A stretch of 51,915 bases of DNA from an uncultured Halomicronema sp. (GTDB lineage: Bacteria > Cyanobacteriota > Cyanobacteriia > Phormidesmidales > Phormidesmidaceae), in contig CALCCA010000028.1 of assembly GCA_937899725.1 (NCBI GenBank), forward strand, positions 1-51,915, read 5' to 3'. Every line of letters begins with the position of its first letter. Positions within the stretch are counted from its first letter, which is position 1. Below the pieces are notes generated by a model that was not told where the DNA came from, did not search any database, and saw nothing but the letters and a program-made list of their open reading frames with translations. Of this stretch, positions 8,092 to 18,338 are shown piece after piece. The translations under genes were made by a program, and so were the position numbers.

Positions 8092-8952
8092 ATGACAATG
8101 GCGATTTCTCCGCAACATCGCACAGCAATCCTCACGGCGCTGGGACGGTTGGTAGACGTGGTGGCTGACCTGCGCCAACCTGAAACAGGCTGTCCTTGGG
8201 ATTTGCAGCAGACTCACAAGACGCTGGTCCCCTATGTGATTGAAGAAGCCTATGAAGTGGTCGATGCTATTCGTGGGGGCGATACGGCACACATCGCCGA
8301 AGAACTTGGGGATCTCTTGCTACAGGTGGTGTTGCACGCGCAGGTGGCTCAGGATGCAGGCACTTTTGATTTGCAGACCGTGGCCGACGGCATTGCCGAC
8401 AAACTGATTCGTCGTCATCCCCATGTGTTTGGTGATCTTCAGACTGACGATTTGGACGAGATTCATCGCAACTGGGACCGGATCAAAGCGGCAGAAAAAG
8501 GAGAAACCCATGAGCCCCAACGGTTATCGCCTAAATTACTCAAATACAGTCGCACCCTGCCGCCCCTGATGGCGACCACTAAGATCTCTCAAAAGGCGGC
8601 TAAGGCGGGATTTGAGTGGGATTCCGTCGAGGGAGTGTGGGACAAGTTTCATGAGGAACTGGAGGAATTTCGGACGGCGATCGCCCAAGAACCCAAAGAA
8701 AATCAGTTGGCTGAACTCGGCGATATCTTGTTCACCCTGGTCAACATTGCCCGCTGGCACGATTTAGACGCCACCGAAGCCCTACAAACGACTAACCGGC
8801 GATTTGTGCAGCGATTTGAGCAAGTTGAGACGCTGGCCGGTCGCCCGCTCACGGACTACACGCTGGATGAGTTAGAAGCGTTTTGGCAGCAGGCTAAAAA
8901 TAACCTGAAAGCAGGAATATCCGACGATGTCGCAACACCGCCTACCCGCTAA
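8092..8952 (+). CDS. mazG: Nucleoside triphosphate pyrophosphohydrolase MazG
   Basis: 286 residues from ATG 8092 (ATG 8098 is an alternative); the open frame starts at 8026 but the extension is unlike MazG. MazG hydrolyses (d)NTPs to NMP and pyrophosphate and clears non-canonical nucleotides. Two MazG domains are visible: the first with CPWDLQQTHKTLVPYVIEEAYE and EELGDLLLQVVLHA, the second with GFEWDSVEGVWDKFHEELEEF and ELGDILFTLVNIARW. The EExxE and ExxD metal-binding motifs are present in both. Length matches two-domain family members. It is transcribed divergently from the TPR lipoprotein gene. It is a stand-alone housekeeping copy, not linked to mazEF here. Confidence 0.93.
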   Translation: MTMAISPQHRTAILTALGRLVDVVADLRQPETGCPWDLQQTHKTLVPYVIEEAYEVVDAIRGGDTAHIAEELGDLLLQVVLHAQVAQDAGTFDLQTVADGIADKLIRRHPHVFGDLQTDDLDEIHRNWDRIKAAEKGETHEPQRLSPKLLKYSRTLPPLMATTKISQKAAKAGFEWDSVEGVWDKFHEELEEFRTAIAQEPKENQLAELGDILFTLVNIARWHDLDATEALQTTNRRFVQRFEQVETLAGRPLTDYTLDELEAFWQQAKNNLKAGISDDVATPPTR

Positions 8953-8997
8953 AATCCTGACCCGAATACAGGCGATGCACAAAAACGGCTGCCGTTC

Positions 8998-10923
8998 CTA
9001 AGGTTTGGCAAATTCAGACGGGCGGCGAAAATTTTCAACCGGGGTATCCGCCAGTGCCCGCTGCATAAAGTCGCGCCAAATCGGGGCGACATAGGTGCCT
9101 CCCGTAGCGCCGGAACCCATGGGCGAATAGTCATCGTTGCCGACCCAGATGGCCGTCGAGAGTTGCGGCACATAGCCGACAAACCAGACATCGCGCTGAG
9201 AGTCAGTCGTGCCAGTTTTGCCCGCTGCAGGGCGGCCAATTTGTGCTGCAGTACCCGTGCCACGAGTAATCACGCCCTGCAGTACATCCGTGAGTGCCGC
9301 CGTCGCCCAAGGGTCGAGAATCAACTGCGGTTTGGGCGTGTTATCCAGCAGGATGTTGCCGTTGCTGTCGGTCACTTGAACGATAAAGGTGGGGTCAGAA
9401 TGCCAGCCGTTGCTGGCAAACGTGGCGTAGGCTCCGGCCATTTCCATGGGGGTGAGATCAACTGCTCCCAGCGGCAGTGAAATGACTGGCTCCATCGGAC
9501 TCTCGATACCTAAGAGACGCGAAATTTCAACCACGCGATCGACCCCAACGCTCTGGCCCAGCTTGACAGCGGGGACATTCCGCGAGACTTCCAAAGCTTT
9601 ACGAATGGGAATGTTGCCCATAAAGCTGCCGTCGTAGTTACGCGGGTTGTAGTATTCGTAGCCGTCGGCATAGCTGGCTGGGGTGTCTTGAATAATGGTG
9701 TCAGGCGTGTAGCGACCTGAAGCAAACGCGGCGTAATAGACAAAAGGCTTAAAGGAAGAGCCCGGCTGCCGCTGGGCCTGCACAGCCCGGTTGAACTGGC
9801 TGTCGTCATAGCTCACTCCACCGACCATCGCTTTCACAAAGTGAGTACGCGGATCGATCGCCACCAGCGCCATCTGATCGGCCCGCACGCCCCGCGCTCG
9901 CAAGGCGGCATGGTTACGCTGCACCGTCTCTTCGGCCATGCGCTGCATGCCCAGCTCAACAGTCGTTTGGATGCGCATCCCCCCTTTGAGCACGGCATCA
10001 TCACCAAACGCCTCTTTCAACTCTTGCACCACCGCTTCGGTCACATAGGGTGCTTCGCTGCCACGGAACGAGGTAATTTCGCCGACCAATAGCGGTTGCG
10101 CTTTAGCGGCAGCCTCTTCGTCAGCAGTAATCCAGCCTAGTTGCCGCATGCGACCGAGCACTGTCGCCTGCCGCTGTTTGGCCAAGGGATAGTCAACGAA
10201 GGGACTGAAGCCTTCTGGGGCTTGGATCAGCCCCGCCATCATGGAGGCTTCCGCCAACGACAGATCCTTGGCTGACTTGTTGAAATAGCTTTGGGAAGCG
10301 GTCTCAACGCCATAGGTGTTGTGCCCCCAATAGACCTGATTCAGGTACATTTCCAGAATCTGGTCTTTCTCAAAAATCTGCTCTAGCCGCATCGACAACA
10401 CGGCCTCGGCAACCTTGCGGCTGATGGCCTGCTCAGGAGTGAGAAACAGGTTTTTCACCAGCTGCATCGTAATAGTTGAGCCCCCTTCCACCGTGGAACC
10501 CGCCTGTACGTTGGCCAACAAGGCTCGACCCACACTACTGGGATTGATGCCTCGGTGAGAATAAAAATAGCTGTCTTCGATCGCCAGAACAGCGCGTTTG
10601 AGATGGGGGGAAACTTCGTCTAAGTCCACCACCTCACGGTTAGCCTCATCGTGCAGGCTATAGAGCAGCGTCCCATTAATGTCGTAGACGTAGCTGGTTT
10701 CGCTAGGCAAGTAGTTGCGCAACACCCGCACGTCGGGCAAATTGCGAAAGCTAATCGCCAAGCCGACCAATCCACCGGCAGCAATTGAACTCACCAGCAT
10801 GGTTGAGCCCAACAGGGTCGCCACGGTGATTTGTCCAACATCTTGGACAAACTTAATGATGCCACCAGTGGCGGAGTTAGATCGAGGAGCCGCTGCTCGT
10901 TTAGGAATCGTGTTGGTCGACAC
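8998..10923 (-). CDS. Class A penicillin-binding protein (PBP1A type)
   Basis: 641 residues with a GTG start. A bifunctional peptidoglycan synthase anchored in the cytoplasmic membrane: cytoplasmic tail, one membrane segment (about 33-58), a GT51 glycosyltransferase domain with the catalytic region AIEDSYFYSHRG (Glu116) and GGSTITMQLVKNLFL (148-161), and a transpeptidase domain with SSFK (Ser389, Lys392), SRN (447-449) and KTGT (569-572). All key residues are intact. Cyanobacteria have several paralogues, so I give no symbol. It ends 45 nt from the convergent mazG stop and is divergent from tyrS. Confidence 0.93.
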   Translation of the reverse strand: MSTNTIPKRAAAPRSNSATGGIIKFVQDVGQITVATLLGSTMLVSSIAAGGLVGLAISFRNLPDVRVLRNYLPSETSYVYDINGTLLYSLHDEANREVVDLDEVSPHLKRAVLAIEDSYFYSHRGINPSSVGRALLANVQAGSTVEGGSTITMQLVKNLFLTPEQAISRKVAEAVLSMRLEQIFEKDQILEMYLNQVYWGHNTYGVETASQSYFNKSAKDLSLAEASMMAGLIQAPEGFSPFVDYPLAKQRQATVLGRMRQLGWITADEEAAAKAQPLLVGEITSFRGSEAPYVTEAVVQELKEAFGDDAVLKGGMRIQTTVELGMQRMAEETVQRNHAALRARGVRADQMALVAIDPRTHFVKAMVGGVSYDDSQFNRAVQAQRQPGSSFKPFVYYAAFASGRYTPDTIIQDTPASYADGYEYYNPRNYDGSFMGNIPIRKALEVSRNVPAVKLGQSVGVDRVVEISRLLGIESPMEPVISLPLGAVDLTPMEMAGAYATFASNGWHSDPTFIVQVTDSNGNILLDNTPKPQLILDPWATAALTDVLQGVITRGTGTAAQIGRPAAGKTGTTDSQRDVWFVGYVPQLSTAIWVGNDDYSPMGSGATGGTYVAPIWRDFMQRALADTPVENFRRPSEFAKP

Positions 10924-11158
10924 TGTTACACGGGGATTTACGCAAGGGGTACTGAATCACCTGAGGTTTTGTAATTATAGAAGCTGGGTTCTGAAACGGT
11001 GATAAATAGCCGCTGACCACAGGATAAAGTAACTAAACCAGGCTGAAGCGGTGATCGTGCCAGTTAAAAAGTTGCAGAAAGTGATGTAACTCGAATGCCG
11101 CCTTGAGCCTCAGCAAACTGCCCATTGATATCGGAGATGATTGCATCTTTTAGCTGTT

Positions 11159-12379
11159 ATGGCACAAATTCCAGACGAATTTCAGTGGATCTATCGGGGG
11201 GTGACGGAGGTTTTTCCGGACCAGCCGAAGGCTGACAGTGAGCAGGACAACTTATCGGTGCGCCTGCAGCAGAGCGATCGCCCCCTGCGCATCAAACTCG
11301 GCATTGATCCGACTGGGGCAGAGATTCATTTGGGCCACAGCATTCCGGTGCGCAAGCTGCGCGCCTTTCAAGATGCGGGGCACACAGCCGTGCTGATCAT
11401 CGGCGACTTTACGGCTCGCATTGGTGACCCGACAGGCAAATCAGAAGTACGCAAGCAGTTGACTACTGACGAGGTCAAGTCAAATGCCGCTACTTATCTT
11501 GATCAGGTGCGGTCAATTTTGGACTTTGACACGCCTGGCCGGTTAGAAATTCGTTACAACTCCGAATGGCTGTCAACACTCGATTTGAGCCAGATTTTAG
11601 AGATCTTTGCCACGATGACGGTGGGGCAGATGCTTGCGAAGGAAGGGTTCGCCGAACGCTACGAAAAAGGTACGCCAGTCTTTTTACACGAGTTCTTTTA
11701 TCCCCTCATGCAGGGCTATGACTCGGTAGCGGTGCGAGCGGATGTTGAATTGGGGGGCACCGACCAAAAGTTCAACATTGCGGTCGGGCGCGACCTGCAG
11801 CGACATTTTGGGCTGAAACCGCAGTTTGGGATGCTGCTGCCGTTGCTCATCGGCAGCGATGGCATTCAGAAAATGTCTAAATCTTTGGATAACTATGTCG
11901 GGCTGCAGGAAGATCCGCTAACGATGTACTCCAAATTGGAGAAAACGTCTGATGCAACCATTGAGCAATATTTTGAGCTGCTAACCCGGTTGCCGTTGGA
12001 CACGCTGCCGGAAAATCCGCGCGATCGCCAAAAGCTACTGGCGTTAGAGATCACCCACCAGTTTCATGGCGAAGCGGCAGCTCAGCAGGCCCAACAAGAT
12101 GCGGTCAATCTGGTCCAGGGCGGCGATGGCGGGGCAGCGGCTAGCGTGCCCGAGTTTTCCCTCGGGGAAGTCAACTTCCCGGCTAAGGCGTTTTACTTGT
12201 TGGGGGCCACCCCACTCTGTGCCAGCAGCAGCGAAGCACGCCGCCAAATTCAAGGTGGGGCGGTCAAGCTAGAGGGCGATCGCCTAGCCGATCCCAATAT
12301 TATGTTTGAACAACCCGCTGAGCTATATGGTCAAGTGCTGCAAGTCGGCAAGAAAAAGTTCGTGCGCCTAGTAAAGTAA
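11159..12379 (+). CDS. tyrS: Tyrosyl-tRNA synthetase
   Basis: 406 residues from ATG 11159 (MAQIPDEF); an in-frame TTG at 11141 is less likely. Class I synthetase that charges tRNA-Tyr. The HIGH signature appears as HLGH (57-60) after GIDPTG, and KMSKS is intact near residue 238 ([13 protein letters not shown]). The tyrosine-binding region reads [23 protein letters not shown] in two parts. The C-terminal S4 RNA-binding domain follows ([19 protein letters not shown]). The [15 protein letters not shown] motif marks the TyrRS variant common in cyanobacteria. Upstream of pyrF with a 69-nt gap. Confidence 0.95.
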   Translation: MAQIPDEFQWIYRGVTEVFPDQPKADSEQDNLSVRLQQSDRPLRIKLGIDPTGAEIHLGHSIPVRKLRAFQDAGHTAVLIIGDFTARIGDPTGKSEVRKQLTTDEVKSNAATYLDQVRSILDFDTPGRLEIRYNSEWLSTLDLSQILEIFATMTVGQMLAKEGFAERYEKGTPVFLHEFFYPLMQGYDSVAVRADVELGGTDQKFNIAVGRDLQRHFGLKPQFGMLLPLLIGSDGIQKMSKSLDNYVGLQEDPLTMYSKLEKTSDATIEQYFELLTRLPLDTLPENPRDRQKLLALEITHQFHGEAAAQQAQQDAVNLVQGGDGGAAASVPEFSLGEVNFPAKAFYLLGATPLCASSSEARRQIQGGAVKLEGDRLADPNIMFEQPAELYGQVLQVGKKKFVRLVK

Positions 12380-12448
12380 CGGCCAGCAATGGGGAAGAAC
12401 GCACAATATTCATGCTGATTTCCATCAATTCATCGCGAGGTGATTGCC

Positions 12449-13168
12449 ATGACAAACCGTCTGCCCGCAGACCGCATCATCGTCCCCCTTGACGTGGCGA
12501 ATGCCGCAGCGGCCCATCGGTTGATTGACCAAACTCCCCAAGTCACCTTTTGGAAAGTGGGGCTAGAACTGTTTGTGAGTAGTGGCCCTGAAATCCTGCA
12601 GTATTTGAAAACCCAGGGAAAGCGGATCTTTCTCGACCTCAAATTTCACGACATTCCTAACACGATGGCAGGAGCTTGCCGAGCGGCGAGCCAGTATGGC
12701 GTGGATTTGCTGACGGTGCATGCGACCGCTGGCCCCGACGCCCTCAAAGCCGCCGTTAAAGCTGCCCAAGCCGGGGCTCAGGCAGCTCAGCAGTCGCCAC
12801 CTCAAATCATTGCCGTTACGGTTCTAACCAGCATCAGCAATCGTTCTTTAGCGTTAGATCTGAAGATTCCGCTCGAGCTGTCTGACTATGCATTACAGAT
12901 GGCCTTGCTCTCGCAGCAGGCGGGCCTCGCTGGCAGCGTGTGCTCACCCCATGAAGCAGACCTGCTGCGACGCTGCTGTGGTCAAGATTGGCTGCTTATC
13001 TGTCCTGGAGTCAGACCAACCTGGTCGCAAACCGGCGATCAAAAACGAGTTATGACGCCGTCAGAAGCGTTGCAGGCTGGAGCTGATTTTCTGGTAATTG
13101 GTCGACCGATTACTCAGTCACCTGATCCCAGTGGGGCGTTTCAACGCATCTGTGAATCACTGAGCTAA
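12449..13168 (+). CDS. pyrF: Orotidine 5'-phosphate decarboxylase
   Basis: 239 residues. Last step of UMP synthesis: OMP to UMP plus CO2. The start at ATG 12449 is chosen because a GAGG sequence lies 8 nt before it; a GTG at 12440 overlaps that site. The catalytic D-x-K-x-x-D motif is seen as DLKFHD (Asp63, Lys65, Asp68), the N-terminal strand as IIVPLDV and the phosphate-binding part as PGVRPTW and [11 protein letters not shown]. Length and motifs fit the bacterial short-form TIM-barrel family. Probably cotranscribed with tyrS. Confidence 0.95.
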   Translation: MTNRLPADRIIVPLDVANAAAAHRLIDQTPQVTFWKVGLELFVSSGPEILQYLKTQGKRIFLDLKFHDIPNTMAGACRAASQYGVDLLTVHATAGPDALKAAVKAAQAGAQAAQQSPPQIIAVTVLTSISNRSLALDLKIPLELSDYALQMALLSQQAGLAGSVCSPHEADLLRRCCGQDWLLICPGVRPTWSQTGDQKRVMTPSEALQAGADFLVIGRPITQSPDPSGAFQRICESLS

Positions 13169-13341
13169 AGATCAAACAGCAGTGCTCTAGCACTACCAGC
13201 TTAGCCCTAAGTCTTAGCTTTAAAAGTTGTTCAAAATTTTCCACAACAAAATCGCCATCTCCCAAACAGCAAAGTACTAGCTTTGCATCGGTAACATTCG
13301 GGCGATCGCGATCTGTTGATTCGTCTCTGTGGCGAAACTTG

Positions 13342-13533
13342 CTAGCTCTGACGGCGGAAACGTCTTCTCTGACGTCGTCTAGCGACCTCTTTACGCTTGC
13401 GCTTTTCGGCAGGCGTTTCAAAATGCCGCTTTTTTTTCATATCAGCAAAAATGCCGGCGCTCGACACTTTGCGTTTGAACCGTCTGAGAGCAGATTCCAG
13501 ATGTTCGTGCTCTCCAAGTACCACTTGGGCCAT
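13342..13533 (-). CDS. rpsU: 30S ribosomal protein bS21
   Basis: 63 residues from ATG 13533, preceded by a strong AGGAGG site. A basic protein of the 30S platform near the anti-Shine-Dalgarno end of 16S rRNA. The sequence has the bS21 core ([16 protein letters not shown]) and the Arg/Lys-rich tail ([15 protein letters not shown]). It lies downstream of an RRM protein gene on the same strand, a pairing known in cyanobacteria, with a strong hairpin between the two (13573-13602). Confidence 0.95.
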   Translation of the reverse strand: MAQVVLGEHEHLESALRRFKRKVSSAGIFADMKKKRHFETPAEKRKRKEVARRRQRRRFRRQS

Positions 13534-13572
13534 GCAGTTGCCTCCTAAAAATTGCATTTAAAGAAAAAGAAT

Positions 13573-13602
13573 GAGGACAGAGGGTACAGACCCCTTTGTC
13601 CT
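13573..13602 (-). terminator. Hairpin between rbp and rpsU
   Basis: An inverted repeat with about 12 pairs (GAGGACAGAGGG against CCCCTTTGTCCTC, one wobble) and a 6-nt loop. Read on the minus strand it is followed by ATTCTTTTTC, a T-rich tail. It could partly terminate the rbp transcript and set the rbp:rpsU ratio, or protect the rbp 3' end. Confidence 0.7.
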
Positions 13603-13652
13603 CCAAAGGTTTGACAGTCTCGGTCTGATGACTAAGCTATGCCTGAGAGCGA

Positions 13653-13973
13653 TTAGAAATCGCGGCCACCACCGCCACCATTTCCGCCGCCCCAGCCGCC
13701 ACGGCCGCCACCGCCCGAAGGCTTGCGCTCCGTACGAGGACGAGCCTTATTGACTTTGAGTGTCCGACCCATCCATTCGGCGCCATCAAGATCTTCAATG
13801 GCAGCATTTTCTTCTGCTTCTTCAGACATCTCTACGAATGCGAAACCTCTCATACGACCGGTTTCACGATCCACAGGCACCTGAATTCTTTTGACGCTAC
13901 CGTACTCTTTGAAAACTTCATTGAGATCATCTTCGGTGGCGTTGTAGGAAAGGTTCCCTACATAGACGGTCAT
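13653..13973 (-). CDS. RRM-type RNA-binding protein with Gly-rich tail
   Basis: 106 residues. A single RNA recognition motif: RNP2 as VYVGNL (3-8) and RNP1 as RGFAFVEM (42-49). The C-terminal tail is glycine-rich (about 86-104) with KARPRTERKP before it. This is the cyanobacterial Rbp family, several members of which are cold-induced or involved in mRNA localisation. The upstream region is long and gene-free (13974-14425), leaving room for a regulated 5' leader, as known for cold-inducible rbp genes. rpsU follows on the same strand. Confidence 0.93.
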   Translation of the reverse strand: MTVYVGNLSYNATEDDLNEVFKEYGSVKRIQVPVDRETGRMRGFAFVEMSEEAEENAAIEDLDGAEWMGRTLKVNKARPRTERKPSGGGGRGGWGGGNGGGGGRDF

Positions 13974-14425
13974 GGCTTACCTCACAAACAAGTAGATAGA
14001 CAAATCGAGATCGGAATACGGGGGAAAGCTTTCGAACCAGAGGCAAGAGAACGAAATCCCAAAAACCAGCGAACACTCAGCCACCGAAACCTAATCCAGT
14101 CTACATCATATCGTCAATCCCCTAAGTCGAGCGATCGCGGATTTTTGTTGAGTTTACAGTCTCTCTAGCTTCGATATGCTTCATAAAGTCGCGTTTTACT
14201 GACATTTGCGCGTCAGGCACAGGTTGCTCTGTCTGAACGACTCTAACTGTCATTAAGATCAGTCCTGGGAGAGCGGTATTGCCACCAATTGCAAGTCAGG
14301 TCGGCGGGTCTCAGGAGCAGAGAAATCATCCACGAGGATAATGCTGCAGTCAATCACCAAATATGCCAGCCCCTGAGTTCCTCTCATCTTGTCTCAGGTA
14401 TTAGAGGCCGGTGCTGGCCCAGTCA
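13974..14425. other. Gene-free interval between rbp start and murG end
   Basis: 452 bp. It must contain the rbp promoter and leader on the minus strand. It includes one HIP1-like site near 14131. I see no open frame, tRNA or convincing hairpin with T-run. Confidence 0.4.
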
Positions 14426-15526
14426 TTATTCAGCGAGGGGCAAGTCTGCATCTGCCGCGATCGCGCGATTAACGATCGTGGCTAACTGGGCGGCACTATT
14501 GGGAATTGATAATGCCGCTGCCGCCTGAGCCATCTGATGTCGCCGCTGCGGGTCATTGATCAGCTGCAGCACAGTATTTTGCAAAGACTCAACGGTTAAA
14601 TCTGCTTGACGACAGACCATGGCCGCATTGGCCGCCGCAAAGGCTGCCGCGTTGTAGGCCTGATGATCTTCGGCCGCAAAGGGGTAAGGAATCAACAAGG
14701 ATGGCGTTTGGGTAAAGGCTAGTTCTGTCAGGGTGCCAGCCCCTGCCCGGCTGATCACAATATCGGCTCGGTGTAGCAGCCCGGCCATCGTCTTGAAGAA
14801 AGGGCAATGAATATAGTGCGCGTGGCTAAGACTGTCAGCTTCTGCATCATTCGTGCCCGTTTGATGAATGACCCAAGCCCCCGCGTCGAACCAGGCGGGC
14901 GCGGCCGAGCGCACCAGCTGATTGACGGCGACCGCCCCCTGACTCCCCCCAATCACTACGACTAACGGCGCCCCATCTGGCACGGGCAGATCAGCTGGCA
15001 AGGCTGCCGGTTCCAGAAATTGCGATCGCACCGGAGTGCCCACCACCACGCTTTTGGCCCGAGGCAAATGACTGGTAGCCGCCTCAAACCCCAGGGCCAC
15101 GAGTGAACACCAAGGACTCAACCACCGAGTAACCTTGCCCGGCAAGGCATTCGACTCATGCAGCACCGTCGGCACTCCTAAAGAACGCGCCGCCAGAATG
15201 GCCGGTGCAGCAATATAGCCTCCCGTGGTAAATACGCCATCAAAGTCACCCTGCTTCAAGAGCTGGCGGACTTTGAGCGTAGCCTGCAACACCTGACCGA
15301 ACAACCGCAGCGATCCCAACCCGAGTCGCCCCTGAAAGCCGCCCAGCTTGACTGTGTGCAGGGGATAGGCCTTCGGCACCAGTTCAGTCTCCAAGCGATC
15401 AGGCACGCCCAACCACTCAATGCTGTAGTGAGAAAGCTTTTCCGCCGTGGCGATCGCCGGAAACAAATGTCCCCCAGTGCCACTGGCCGCGATGAGAAGT
15501 TTTTTGGGAGGATCTGACACGGCCAC
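14426..15526 (-). CDS. murG: UDP-GlcNAc:undecaprenyl-PP-MurNAc-pentapeptide transferase
   Basis: 366 residues. Membrane-associated GT28 glycosyltransferase that converts lipid I to lipid II on the cytoplasmic face. The N-terminal glycine-rich loop (ASGTGGHLFPA, about 14-24), GGYIAAP and LHESNALPGKVTRWL lie in the acceptor domain; GGSQGAVAVNQ, SRAGAGTLTEL and IPYPFAAEDHQAYNA form the UDP-GlcNAc site. Length is normal. ycf54 lies 65 nt upstream on the same strand. Confidence 0.95.
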   Translation of the reverse strand: MAVSDPPKKLLIAASGTGGHLFPAIATAEKLSHYSIEWLGVPDRLETELVPKAYPLHTVKLGGFQGRLGLGSLRLFGQVLQATLKVRQLLKQGDFDGVFTTGGYIAAPAILAARSLGVPTVLHESNALPGKVTRWLSPWCSLVALGFEAATSHLPRAKSVVVGTPVRSQFLEPAALPADLPVPDGAPLVVVIGGSQGAVAVNQLVRSAAPAWFDAGAWVIHQTGTNDAEADSLSHAHYIHCPFFKTMAGLLHRADIVISRAGAGTLTELAFTQTPSLLIPYPFAAEDHQAYNAAAFAAANAAMVCRQADLTVESLQNTVLQLINDPQRRHQMAQAAAALSIPNSAAQLATIVNRAIAADADLPLAE

Positions 15527-15590
15527 GCTCTCTGATGGGATTGATTCAGGTGGGAATCGTCACTAGCGATCGCCCCTTGCCGGGAGCTGT

Positions 15591-15926
15591 TTAGGACTGG
15601 GGAGCCGCCTCTAACGACGCGAGCGGATCTGGCAGCGTTTCCGTCGGAGCCTTGAAATCGCCAGTAATCACATATTCCAAGCGTAGTTTGAGCCAGGTAA
15701 TCAAGGTTTTATCAGTGGAAATCACCGCCACCGCTGGTTGGGGGCAGCGCTGCTTGACGTCGCCAAAGCCAGGGCTCTCTAAGAATGCGGGTTGCTTGAC
15801 CAGCCAAAAGTCAAGCACCTTCTCGTGTTCTTGGTAGTAGCGACGACGCTCTCGCAAAACCTCTTCGAGGGGCTCCTCTTCAAGCAAAAACTTTTGGCTG
15901 GCGAGTAAATAGTGATAGGTCTGCAT
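15591..15926 (-). CDS. ycf54: Ycf54, Mg-protoporphyrin ester cyclase factor
   Basis: 111 residues from ATG 15926; an upstream TTG (15956) would add 10 residues not typical of the family. Ycf54 is needed for assembly or stability of the oxidative cyclase that makes the fifth ring of chlorophyll. Recognised from TYHYLLASQKFLLEEEPLEE, then LRERRRYYQE, DFWLVKQPAFLE, and TWLKLRLEYV. Only oxygenic phototrophs carry it, so it supports a cyanobacterial host. Located between murG and pdxJ on the same strand. Confidence 0.93.
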   Translation of the reverse strand: MQTYHYLLASQKFLLEEEPLEEVLRERRRYYQEHEKVLDFWLVKQPAFLESPGFGDVKQRCPQPAVAVISTDKTLITWLKLRLEYVITGDFKAPTETLPDPLASLEAAPQS

Positions 15927-16017
15927 AGACTGCTGTTGATAACCACCGAGAGACAAAATTCTCTCATAGAAGGTTCGTGACTGAGTAGATGCTGGTTGTA
16001 AATCGATACGAAGGTCG

Positions 16018-16740
16018 TTAGTAGTCGCCCCGCATCACCTGTTTCATTTCCCGAACCGCCCGTTCTAGACCCACCAGAGCAGCACGACTAATAATGGTGT
16101 GGCCAATGTTGAGTTCTTCCATCCCTTCAATACAGGCAATGGGATAGGTATTCACATACGTCAAACCATGCCCAGCGTTAACCCGCAGCCCTGCCGCGAT
16201 CGCCTGCTGGGTCCCCTTCTTTAAGTCATTCAGCTCTTCGGCTTGCTCGGCTTCATCGTGGGCTTCGGCATATCGCCCCGTGTGCAGCTCAATAAACTTA
16301 GCGGTAGTTTGTTTAGACGCGGCGATCTGCCCCGACTCAGCATCAATAAACAGGCTGACGGGAATGGCGGCCCCTTGGAGCTTAGAAACCACTTGGGTCA
16401 GGCGATCGCACTGTCCAGCCACATCTAAGCCCCCCTCAGTCGTGACTTCTTCGCGCTGCTCAGGCACTAAAGTGACATAGTCAGGTTTGATGTCTAGGGC
16501 GATCTCAAGCATTTCGGCAGTCGCGGCCATTTCTAGATTTAAATGCGTGCGCACCGTCTGACGCAGTAAACGGACATCCCGCTCTTGAATATGGCGACGA
16601 TCTTCTCGCAGATGCACGGTAATGCCATCGGCACCGGCGAGTTCTGCTAAAACAGCTGCCGCAACAGGGTCAGGTTCAACCGTTCGACGCGCCTGTCGAA
16701 TCGTGGCAATGTGATCAATGTTGACACCCAGCGTTGGCAC
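16018..16740 (-). CDS. pdxJ: Pyridoxine 5'-phosphate synthase
   Basis: 240 residues. Condenses 1-deoxyxylulose 5-phosphate with 3-amino-2-oxopropyl phosphate to make PNP. The open frame begins at 16761, but AGGAGA sits 6 nt ahead of a GTG at 16740, giving the usual N-terminus [18 protein letters not shown]. Other family landmarks are [42 protein letters not shown] and NAGHGL. All are intact. Confidence 0.95.
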   Translation of the reverse strand: MPTLGVNIDHIATIRQARRTVEPDPVAAAVLAELAGADGITVHLREDRRHIQERDVRLLRQTVRTHLNLEMAATAEMLEIALDIKPDYVTLVPEQREEVTTEGGLDVAGQCDRLTQVVSKLQGAAIPVSLFIDAESGQIAASKQTTAKFIELHTGRYAEAHDEAEQAEELNDLKKGTQQAIAAGLRVNAGHGLTYVNTYPIACIEGMEELNIGHTIISRAALVGLERAVREMKQVMRGDY

Positions 16741-16898
16741 AGTCGATCTCCTGACATACAAAGAACAACGAATTCCACTTCGATTGTAGTGAGGAATCAG
16801 AACGGCTAGGAGGCTGGGGCGCTATTTCATCGGCTGACTCATCGTTGCCGAGTCCGAGGCTAAGGGCTGCCGCTGACGGTTGATGGCCCTAGACCACC

Positions 16899-17786
16899 CT
16901 AGGGTGATTCACCGGCGTGGTAAGAGCTGCGCACTAAAGGCCCTGATCGCACATGAGAGAAACCCAGATTACGAGCCACATCACCCAATTCTTCAAACTC
17001 GGCTGGCGTCCAATATTTTTGCACGGGCAAATGAGCCAGCGACGGACGCATATATTGGCCCAACGTGACGCGATCGCACTCTACCTGCCGTAAGTCTTGC
17101 AGCGTTTCGATGACTTCTGCAACCGTTTCGCCATGCCCCAGCATGAGCCCTGATTTGGTCGGCAGGGTGGGATTGACCGCTTTGGCATACTGCAAAACAG
17201 CTAAGGAGCGATCGTAGCGGCCGCCTCGGCGCACCGGCCCCTGGAGGCGTGGCACCGTTTCAACATTGTGGTTGTAGCAGGCAGGCGCAGCACTCGCGAC
17301 TGTTTCTACCCGCTGCCGCTGCTGTTCAGCCGCTGCGTCACCCCCCCAAAAGTCAGGGGTCAACACTTCCACCTGCGTGTCGGGCAGGCGGGTGCGGATA
17401 GCGGCGATCGTTTTAACAAACCAGCTAGCTCCTTTGTCGGGCAAATCATCGCGTGCCACCGAGGTCAGCACCACATATTTCAGCCCGAGTAGTGCCACCG
17501 ATTCCGCCACCTTGTCCGGCTCCTCTGGATCTAGCGGCAGCGGGGCATGGCCCTTATCAACTTGGCAAAAGGCACAGGCGCGGGTACAGGTCGGCCCCAT
17601 GAGCAAAAAGGTGGCCGTTTTATTGCTGTAGCATTCCCCCCGGTTAGGACAGCGTCCCTCCTCACAAATGGTGTGAATGCCCCGTTGCTTCACAATGCGT
17701 TGCACCGTCGAAAGCTCGCTAGCTCGGCCAATCGAAGGCCGCAGCCAGGGCGGCAAATTAATCAGATCACGAGTGGATGACGTCAT
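16899..17786 (-). CDS. lipA: Lipoyl synthase
   Basis: 295 residues from ATG 17786, which has GAGG 4 nt upstream; the frame is open to 17870 but those residues are not family-like. Radical SAM enzyme that inserts two sulfurs into octanoyl groups on lipoyl domains. The auxiliary cluster motif is [12 protein letters not shown] (Cys41, 46, 52), the SAM cluster motif CTRACAFC (67, 71, 74), and the C-terminal serine ligand motif RSSYHA is present. Cyanobacteria often hold two lipA copies; this one is solitary, with no lipB beside it in the window. Confidence 0.94.
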   Translation of the reverse strand: MTSSTRDLINLPPWLRPSIGRASELSTVQRIVKQRGIHTICEEGRCPNRGECYSNKTATFLLMGPTCTRACAFCQVDKGHAPLPLDPEEPDKVAESVALLGLKYVVLTSVARDDLPDKGASWFVKTIAAIRTRLPDTQVEVLTPDFWGGDAAAEQQRQRVETVASAAPACYNHNVETVPRLQGPVRRGGRYDRSLAVLQYAKAVNPTLPTKSGLMLGHGETVAEVIETLQDLRQVECDRVTLGQYMRPSLAHLPVQKYWTPAEFEELGDVARNLGFSHVRSGPLVRSSYHAGESP

Positions 17787-18338
17787 ATTCCTCAAACTAT
17801 CGGCCTCAAGAAATCCCGGTTGCTTGTGTGAAACTACTGACGGCGCTTGAGCGTAGGCGATCGCGCTCAATCTAACTGCCTCCGGCTCCCCAGTCTTGAG
17901 GTCTGTCGCAGTTAGGGGTGGCGAAGCAGCCCCACCCTACCCAGTCAATGTAAAGATAGCCTGAAGCTGGATTCGGGCATTCTAGCTCAGCAGGGTTAGC
18001 CATTAAATTCTAAAAGATAGCGTTGCTGAGGGTCAGGCTTAGCGTGAATTATCTTATGAGCACGGTGTGCTCAATGATGCCGGCACGGCCTCAGACCGGC
18101 TGCGCTTGACATTGTTTGTTGCGTGCAGCTAGAAAAATTAGGGATTAGCCTGTAACCCTCAAACTCCGCTAATATTTGCTTTACGAGTATTCATACTTCA
18201 ATCGTCGAGAGTCGTTTCCGAACTGGATAGTAATTGCTAAGTTATAAGACGGCAGCATTGAAGCAGCAGTTTTAACCGCAAGCGCTAGTTTGGAGTTGTT
18301 TGCTAGCCCATTGCATCTTTACCGCAGAGGAGTCCGCC
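17787..18338. other. Gene-free interval upstream of response regulator
   Basis: 552 bp between lipA and a CheY-like gene. It contains a hairpin of the type AGGGGTGG...CCCCACCCT (17914-17938, one bulge) and a perfect palindrome GAGCAC-GGT-GTGCTC near 18058. The latter could be a regulator site. I see no gene here. Confidence 0.4.
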
